From an uncultured Oscillospiraceae bacterium (GTDB lineage Bacteria > Bacillota > Clostridia > Oscillospirales > Oscillospiraceae): DNA of 17,511 nucleotides. Positions within the stretch are counted from its first letter, which is position 1. Each line of letters opens with the position of its first letter. Below, one piece after another: positions 14,922 through 17,511 of the stretch. Made by a program: the position numbers and the translations under genes. A model generated the notes under the pieces. That model did no database searches, had not been told where the DNA came from, and saw only the letters and a program-made list of their open reading frames with translations. Location: the NCBI GenBank assembly GCA_910587395.1, contig CAJULJ010000056.1:1-17511 (forward strand), given 5' to 3'.

Positions 14922-15167
14922 TTCAAAATGTCATTTTTCGCCGAAATGGAATGTCGTTTTTTGCTGGATGGCATACAGGTATTATGCAGCCTTATACACT
15001 AGCCAGCTTGCCGGCTTGAAGCCTGTCAAGCCCTGATTTATCAGCTTGTTTTAGGCTTGACAGGCAAAAACGGCAAGTATAATTATCCAAAGGCTGTACA
15101 CCTTTACCCGCCATTTTTCGACATTTTCTGTTCGGCGAAAAACTACAAAATCGCCCCGGCGCTGACA
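14910..15167. mobile_element. 258-bp transposase-less element with about 48-bp inverted ends (IS21-like in style)
   Basis: The ends mirror each other: TGTCAGCGCC (14910-14919) with GGCGCTGACA (15158-15167); TTTTTCGCCGAA with TTCGGCGAAAAA; AATGTCG (14950-14956) with CGACATT (15119-15125). The 5'-TG...CA-3' termini and repeated AATGTC blocks inside the ends recall IS21-family elements. The 160-bp interior codes for nothing evident. No target duplication is seen (flanks TCCTGGT and TCTATCA differ), and different genes are cut on each side, so a deletion next to the element is likely. The family assignment is tentative. Confidence 0.55.
15021..15065. repeat. 12-bp perfect inverted repeat inside the element
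   Basis: GCCTGTCAAGCC (15021-15032) pairs with GGCTTGACAGGC (15054-15065). The 21-nt loop holds a second small palindrome, CTGATTTATCAG (15033-15044), and GGCTTGAAGCC just upstream offers an alternative partner. TTGACA in the right arm lies 15 bp before TATAAT (15078-15083), a short-spaced promoter-like pair on the plus strand. Confidence 0.6.
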
Positions 15168-15244
15168 TCTATCATCAGCAGGAGCATGGCCGTTGAGTCC
15201 TTGCCGCCTGAGCAGGAGACAACGAATAGTGGTTTTTTCACCAT
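15143..15244 (-). pseudogene. truncated PAPS-reductase-family (ATP pyrophosphatase) protein
   Basis: From the ATG (complement of 15242-15244) the frame reads MVKKPLFVVSCSGGKDSTAM, whose SGGKDST is the ATP-binding P-loop of the PAPS reductase/N-type ATP pyrophosphatase family. After seven more residues (LLLMIDV) the sequence runs into the inverted repeat at 15119-15167 and stops at 33 residues (TAG 15143-15145); full-length relatives have over 200. Such genes are common beside ArdA and ParB in clostridial mobile elements. It starts 34 bp after the ardA stop. All residues beyond the P-loop are missing, so it cannot be functional. Confidence 0.75.
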
Positions 15245-15264
15245 TCCCACCCGCTTTTGGGCGC

Positions 15265-15289
15265 AAAAAAAGCGCCCTTATGGGCGCTT
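15265..15289 (-). terminator. terminator overlapping the ardA stop codon
   Basis: On the minus strand an 8-bp stem (AAGCGCCC with GGGCGCTT; 15282-15289 and 15270-15277) with loop ATAA leads into a run of T (15269-15265). The TAA stop of ardA is in the loop and hinge. A third GGGCGC (15259-15264) can pair alternatively. It lies before the PAPS-reductase stub. Confidence 0.75.
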
Positions 15290-15946
15290 CCGCTTGGGGC
15301 TGTCCCGGCTCCTGTTGGAACGGGGCACGGTGATCTTCTGCTGGATGGGGTACTGGAACACATGGTACTGCTCCGGGACGTGCTGGCCGTCGTAGACTTT
15401 TTGAAATGGTTCTGGCCCGGCCAGCACATAGCCGTGGGAAGTAAAAACACCGCCCTCGTTGATGGCGGTGGCCTCGCCGTAGGCTTCAAAGTCAAAATAA
15501 TCCCGCGCCTGTTCCGGCAGTTCCATGGCCGCCAGTTCATCCACCAGCCATAGACCGTATTCCTCCGCGTTCTGGACGGGATAGAGCTCATAGCGGTCCA
15601 GGTTATAGGTCAGGTTGATCAACTGCTCCGCGCTGCCAGCATACTCCCCGTGTTCCACGGCGGCAATGAATTTCTCCATATCCTCCGGGTCAAGGCCCTC
15701 CAAACGGCTGGCAAGGTAGTTCAGCTCGTCAATGTGGGTGTACTCGCCCAGGGCCCGCGCCACGCCTTTGACGCCGATGGAATACTCCAAAATGATGATC
15801 TCCTCATAGCGCAGGCCGTCCACCCCGATGTTCCGCAGGGCCTCCTGGACCTGCCCCGTGGTGGCGGGGAAGGACAACGCGGTATCGGCCAGCACCCCGG
15901 CGTTGTACTTGCCCAGGTTGGCGATATGGGCGGTGAACTCGGCCAT
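15278..15946 (-). CDS. ardA: antirestriction protein ArdA
   Basis: 222 residues, strongly acidic over about residues 40-190. ArdA mimics B-form DNA and blocks type I restriction enzymes when a mobile element enters a new host. The family pattern is visible: an N-terminal NLGKYNAG block, YEEIIILEY (47-55), HIDELNYLASRLEGL (71-85), LINLTYNLDRYELYP (109-123), and GGVFTSHGYV near 165-174. It is longer than the roughly 165-residue Tn916 protein, with a basic tail (RSNRSRDSPKRKRP) partly encoded by the terminator stem. Its ATG abuts the parB TAA with no gap, so it is coupled to parB. No ribosome binding site is needed beyond that. Family call firm. Confidence 0.9.
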   Translation of the reverse strand: MAEFTAHIANLGKYNAGVLADTALSFPATTGQVQEALRNIGVDGLRYEEIIILEYSIGVKGVARALGEYTHIDELNYLASRLEGLDPEDMEKFIAAVEHGEYAGSAEQLINLTYNLDRYELYPVQNAEEYGLWLVDELAAMELPEQARDYFDFEAYGEATAINEGGVFTSHGYVLAGPEPFQKVYDGQHVPEQYHVFQYPIQQKITVPRSNRSRDSPKRKRP

Positions 15947-17511
15947 TTAGTGCTTCGGCCCCCGTTTGGGGAAGATCGTCATTTTTTCCGCCTGCTTCTG
16001 CTGGCGCTGGCGGCGCTCCTCCAGGGCCTCATAGATGCTCTCCTCGATCTCGCGGGGCGTCATCATCACGTCCGGGAAATACTTCCGCAGACGGTCCCCG
16101 GCCAGAACCACTTTTGTGTATTCGGGCCGCTCCTGTTTGCCGTCAGTGGGCTCCTGCCCCTCGGCAGGGGGCGCAGACGGCGCGGCATTGTCCGGGGCCT
16201 GGGCCTGTCCGGGCTGTCCGGCGGTGGGGGCGTCCGGCGCCGGGGCGGGCTGGGCCACGTCCGGGGACGGGGGGATGTCGGACGCGGCGGGGGCGCTGGG
16301 CTGGGGCTGGGCCGTCTCCTGTTTGGGCGGGTCCAGCACATTTTTACCGTCCAGAATGTCCCGGATGGTGTTCTCGTTCAGCTTGCCCGCCTTTTCCGTC
16401 TTTTTCATGTACTCCACCCGCTCAACGGGGACTTTCATACCCAGGTCGATCATATGGAGCACCTCGTCCTGGTTTTCCGGCTTCAAAAAAGAAATGGCGT
16501 TGGCGAGGGACAGGGAGAGGGAATTGTCGTCCACCCGGTCACACACATCCTTGGTGGCCTCGGACAGCCGGATCAGGCGGTTGAGTTTGCTGACAGGCAT
16601 ACCCATTTCCTGGGCCAGCCTTGCGTCGCTGTCCAATTCCTCCGCTTTGAAAGAGCCCTTCTTGCGGCGGCCCGCCTTCTGCTTCATGCCCTCCATCTTC
16701 ATCCGCAGAGACCGGGCAAGGTCATAGGTGGAGATTTTGGGCCGGTGGAGGTTGCCGTCCGCCACCAGGATTTTGGCGTCGGCGTCGGAGATTTTCTGGA
16801 TGATGGCGGGGACGGGGTAGTTGAGCTCGGTGGCGATCATGTGGCGGCGCTGGCCGGAGATGATCTCCAGGGTGCCCTTGTCCCCAATACGGGCCAGCAC
16901 CGGGTCTTTCACGCCGTTCAGCTCAATGGATTTTTTCAGTTCCTGGTAGTCCTCGCTCTTGGTGTCCACAGAAATAGTGTTGTACTCCGATTTCACCAGG
17001 TAGGCGGGGTGAAGCGCCACAAAGATGGATTCGCCCTCCTTGGGGGCAGGAAAATCCTTTTTAGCCGCCTCGTCCGGGGGCGAAAGCCGCTCCGGGAGGG
17101 TTTGGGTGATAGCTGTCCCAACGGGGCCCCGTGCGGCGGGGCCGGTGACAGCGGGGGCCTGGGCGGGCTTGGCCCCGTTCTTGGCCTTGTCAGCGGCGGG
17201 GGTTTGCGCCGGGTCTTTCCCCTGGGCAGATTTCTCCATTCGTTCAACATCGGCGATCACCTGTTGGACAAAGGGGTTGGCATCCAGCTTGCTCGGATCG
17301 ACAACCTTACCATTTTCGATGCCGCTCTCAGCGAGGGCGGCGCGAACGGCGGCGGGGTCAATGTCCGAAAAGTCGTCGCCTTTGGCGGCGGGGGCGGCGG
17401 GCTGGGTCGTGCCCTTCCCCTCGGTGGGCTTCTGCTGGCCCTGGTCGGCAGGCTTGGGCTCCTGGGTGGGCTTGGCCCCGTCCTTGGTCTTGTCAGCGGT
17501 GGCGGGGGCGG
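15947..17511 (-). CDS. ParB-like partition/DNA-binding protein of a mobile element (5' end outside the window)
   Basis: 520 residues are visible and the frame is open to the window edge, so the start lies beyond it; an internal GTG at 17260 gives 437 residues but has no reason to be the start. Order: a Pro/Ala/Lys-rich N-terminal region holding a duplicated ADKxKxGAKPxQxP motif; a ParB/Srx domain (ESIFVALHPAYLV through ADGNLHRP, with SGQRRHMIA as the nucleotide-binding box); a helix-turn-helix (DARLAQEMGMPVSKLNRL); a Pro/Ala linker; and a charged C-terminal helix rich in Glu, Arg and Gln. ParB spreads from a parS-like site using CTP and, with a ParA ATPase, secures inheritance or controls gene expression. 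ardA follows directly (TAAATG). High GC in both linkers reflects their Pro/Ala content. Confidence 0.88.
   Translation of the reverse strand, partial: APATADKTKDGAKPTQEPKPADQGQQKPTEGKGTTQPAAPAAKGDDFSDIDPAAVRAALAESGIENGKVVDPSKLDANPFVQQVIADVERMEKSAQGKDPAQTPAADKAKNGAKPAQAPAVTGPAARGPVGTAITQTLPERLSPPDEAAKKDFPAPKEGESIFVALHPAYLVKSEYNTISVDTKSEDYQELKKSIELNGVKDPVLARIGDKGTLEIISGQRRHMIATELNYPVPAIIQKISDADAKILVADGNLHRPKISTYDLARSLRMKMEGMKQKAGRRKKGSFKAEELDSDARLAQEMGMPVSKLNRLIRLSEATKDVCDRVDDNSLSLSLANAISFLKPENQDEVLHMIDLGMKVPVERVEYMKKTEKAGKLNENTIRDILDGKNVLDPPKQETAQPQPSAPAASDIPPSPDVAQPAPAPDAPTAGQPGQAQAPDNAAPSAPPAEGQEPTDGKQERPEYTKVVLAGDRLRKYFPDVMMTPREIEESIYEALEERRQRQQKQAEKMTIFPKRGPKH
17153..17194 (-). repeat. 42-bp coding repeat in the parB linker, copy 1
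   Basis: It encodes ADKAKNGAKPAQAP and matches 17456-17497 except for a few bases. The spacing of about 300 bp and the conserved reading frame point to duplication of a linker unit. Confidence 0.7.
17456..17497 (-). repeat. 42-bp coding repeat in the parB linker, copy 2
   Basis: It encodes ADKTKDGAKPTQEP, the partner of 17153-17194. The differences between copies are mostly conservative codon changes. Confidence 0.7.

Noticed and set aside
14910..15167. Invertible promoter switch (inverted repeats around a TTGACA/TATAAT pair)
   Set aside because: The repeats are imperfect, with a length difference between arms; the promoter spacing is only 15 bp and no recombinase is nearby. A transposable-element remnant explains it better.
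15051..15266. 71-codon minus-strand frame between ardA and the C40 gene
   Set aside because: The other frame gives the PAPS-reductase P-loop SGGKDST; this one matches nothing and crosses the inverted repeat.
16035..16727. 230-codon plus-strand open frame
   Set aside because: It is a shadow of the Pro/Ala-rich parB linker and HTH; Ser/Gly/Ala-rich translation without a domain.

Overview
The window looks like chromosomal DNA of a GC-rich gut Clostridia member (Oscillospiraceae-type: Oscillibacter, Flavonifractor and relatives), running into an integrated conjugative element at its right end. The lineage is inferred from gene content (SPASM-type radical SAM, oleate hydratase, TetR proteins with an FYYHF motif, MMPL plus a YhgE-like partner, clostridial ArdA/ParB/C40 mobile-element proteins), from AGGAGG-type ribosome binding sites and from base composition. 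It was not tested by a search.

Layout. (1) 1-3240, minus strand: a tight four-gene operon of membrane and lipid proteins: TVP38/DedA-like protein, patatin-like phospholipase, small DUF308-like membrane protein and a membrane-anchored alpha/beta hydrolase, closed by a terminator. It is visibly more AT-rich than the rest. (2) 3394-5250: a radical SAM/SPASM enzyme (minus) divergent from a small XRE-type regulator (plus). They share a 144-bp region with a near-consensus promoter and three TAAGTG repeats. (3) 5320-7976, minus: a TetR regulator, oleate hydratase (591 residues, catalytic Glu82 and Tyr201 in place) and an unlisted 30-residue small ORF with a strong RBS. (4) 8245-13478, plus: a second, paralogous TetR regulator, then a DUF308 membrane protein, an MMPL/RND exporter and an exported YhgE-like coiled-coil protein coupled to the exporter by an ATGA overlap. 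(5) 13635-17511, minus: mobile-element backbone with ParB (cut by the window edge), ArdA, a PAPS-reductase-family stub, a transposase-less 258-bp element with inverted-repeat ends, and a C40 (NlpC/P60) peptidase.

How the parts may work together. Oleate hydratase detoxifies unsaturated fatty acids. TetR-controlled MMPL pumps export them in other Firmicutes (FarR/FarE of Staphylococcus aureus is the precedent). The two TetR genes face away from each other across one 15-bp-arm palindrome that contains two fully overlapping, symmetric sigma-A promoters. Each TetR gene is followed by an array of 17-bp TG-N13-CA palindromes spaced 29-30 bp, lying upstream of its presumed target (oleate hydratase on one side, DUF308-MMPL on the other). 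I read regions 3 and 4 as one two-armed fatty-acid stress module, one arm modifying and one exporting; this is inference. A 19-bp repeat, identical and in the same orientation, lies before the second TetR gene and just beyond the exporter operon, so it brackets the export arm.

The mobile-element part is rearranged. The PAPS-reductase stub stops after its P-loop at one inverted repeat, and the C40 gene takes its apparent start codon from the other, which suggests that element-associated deletion removed the conjugation genes between them. No rRNA, tRNA or CRISPR array was seen. Non-coding stretches are covered by the promoter, terminator and repeat entries.
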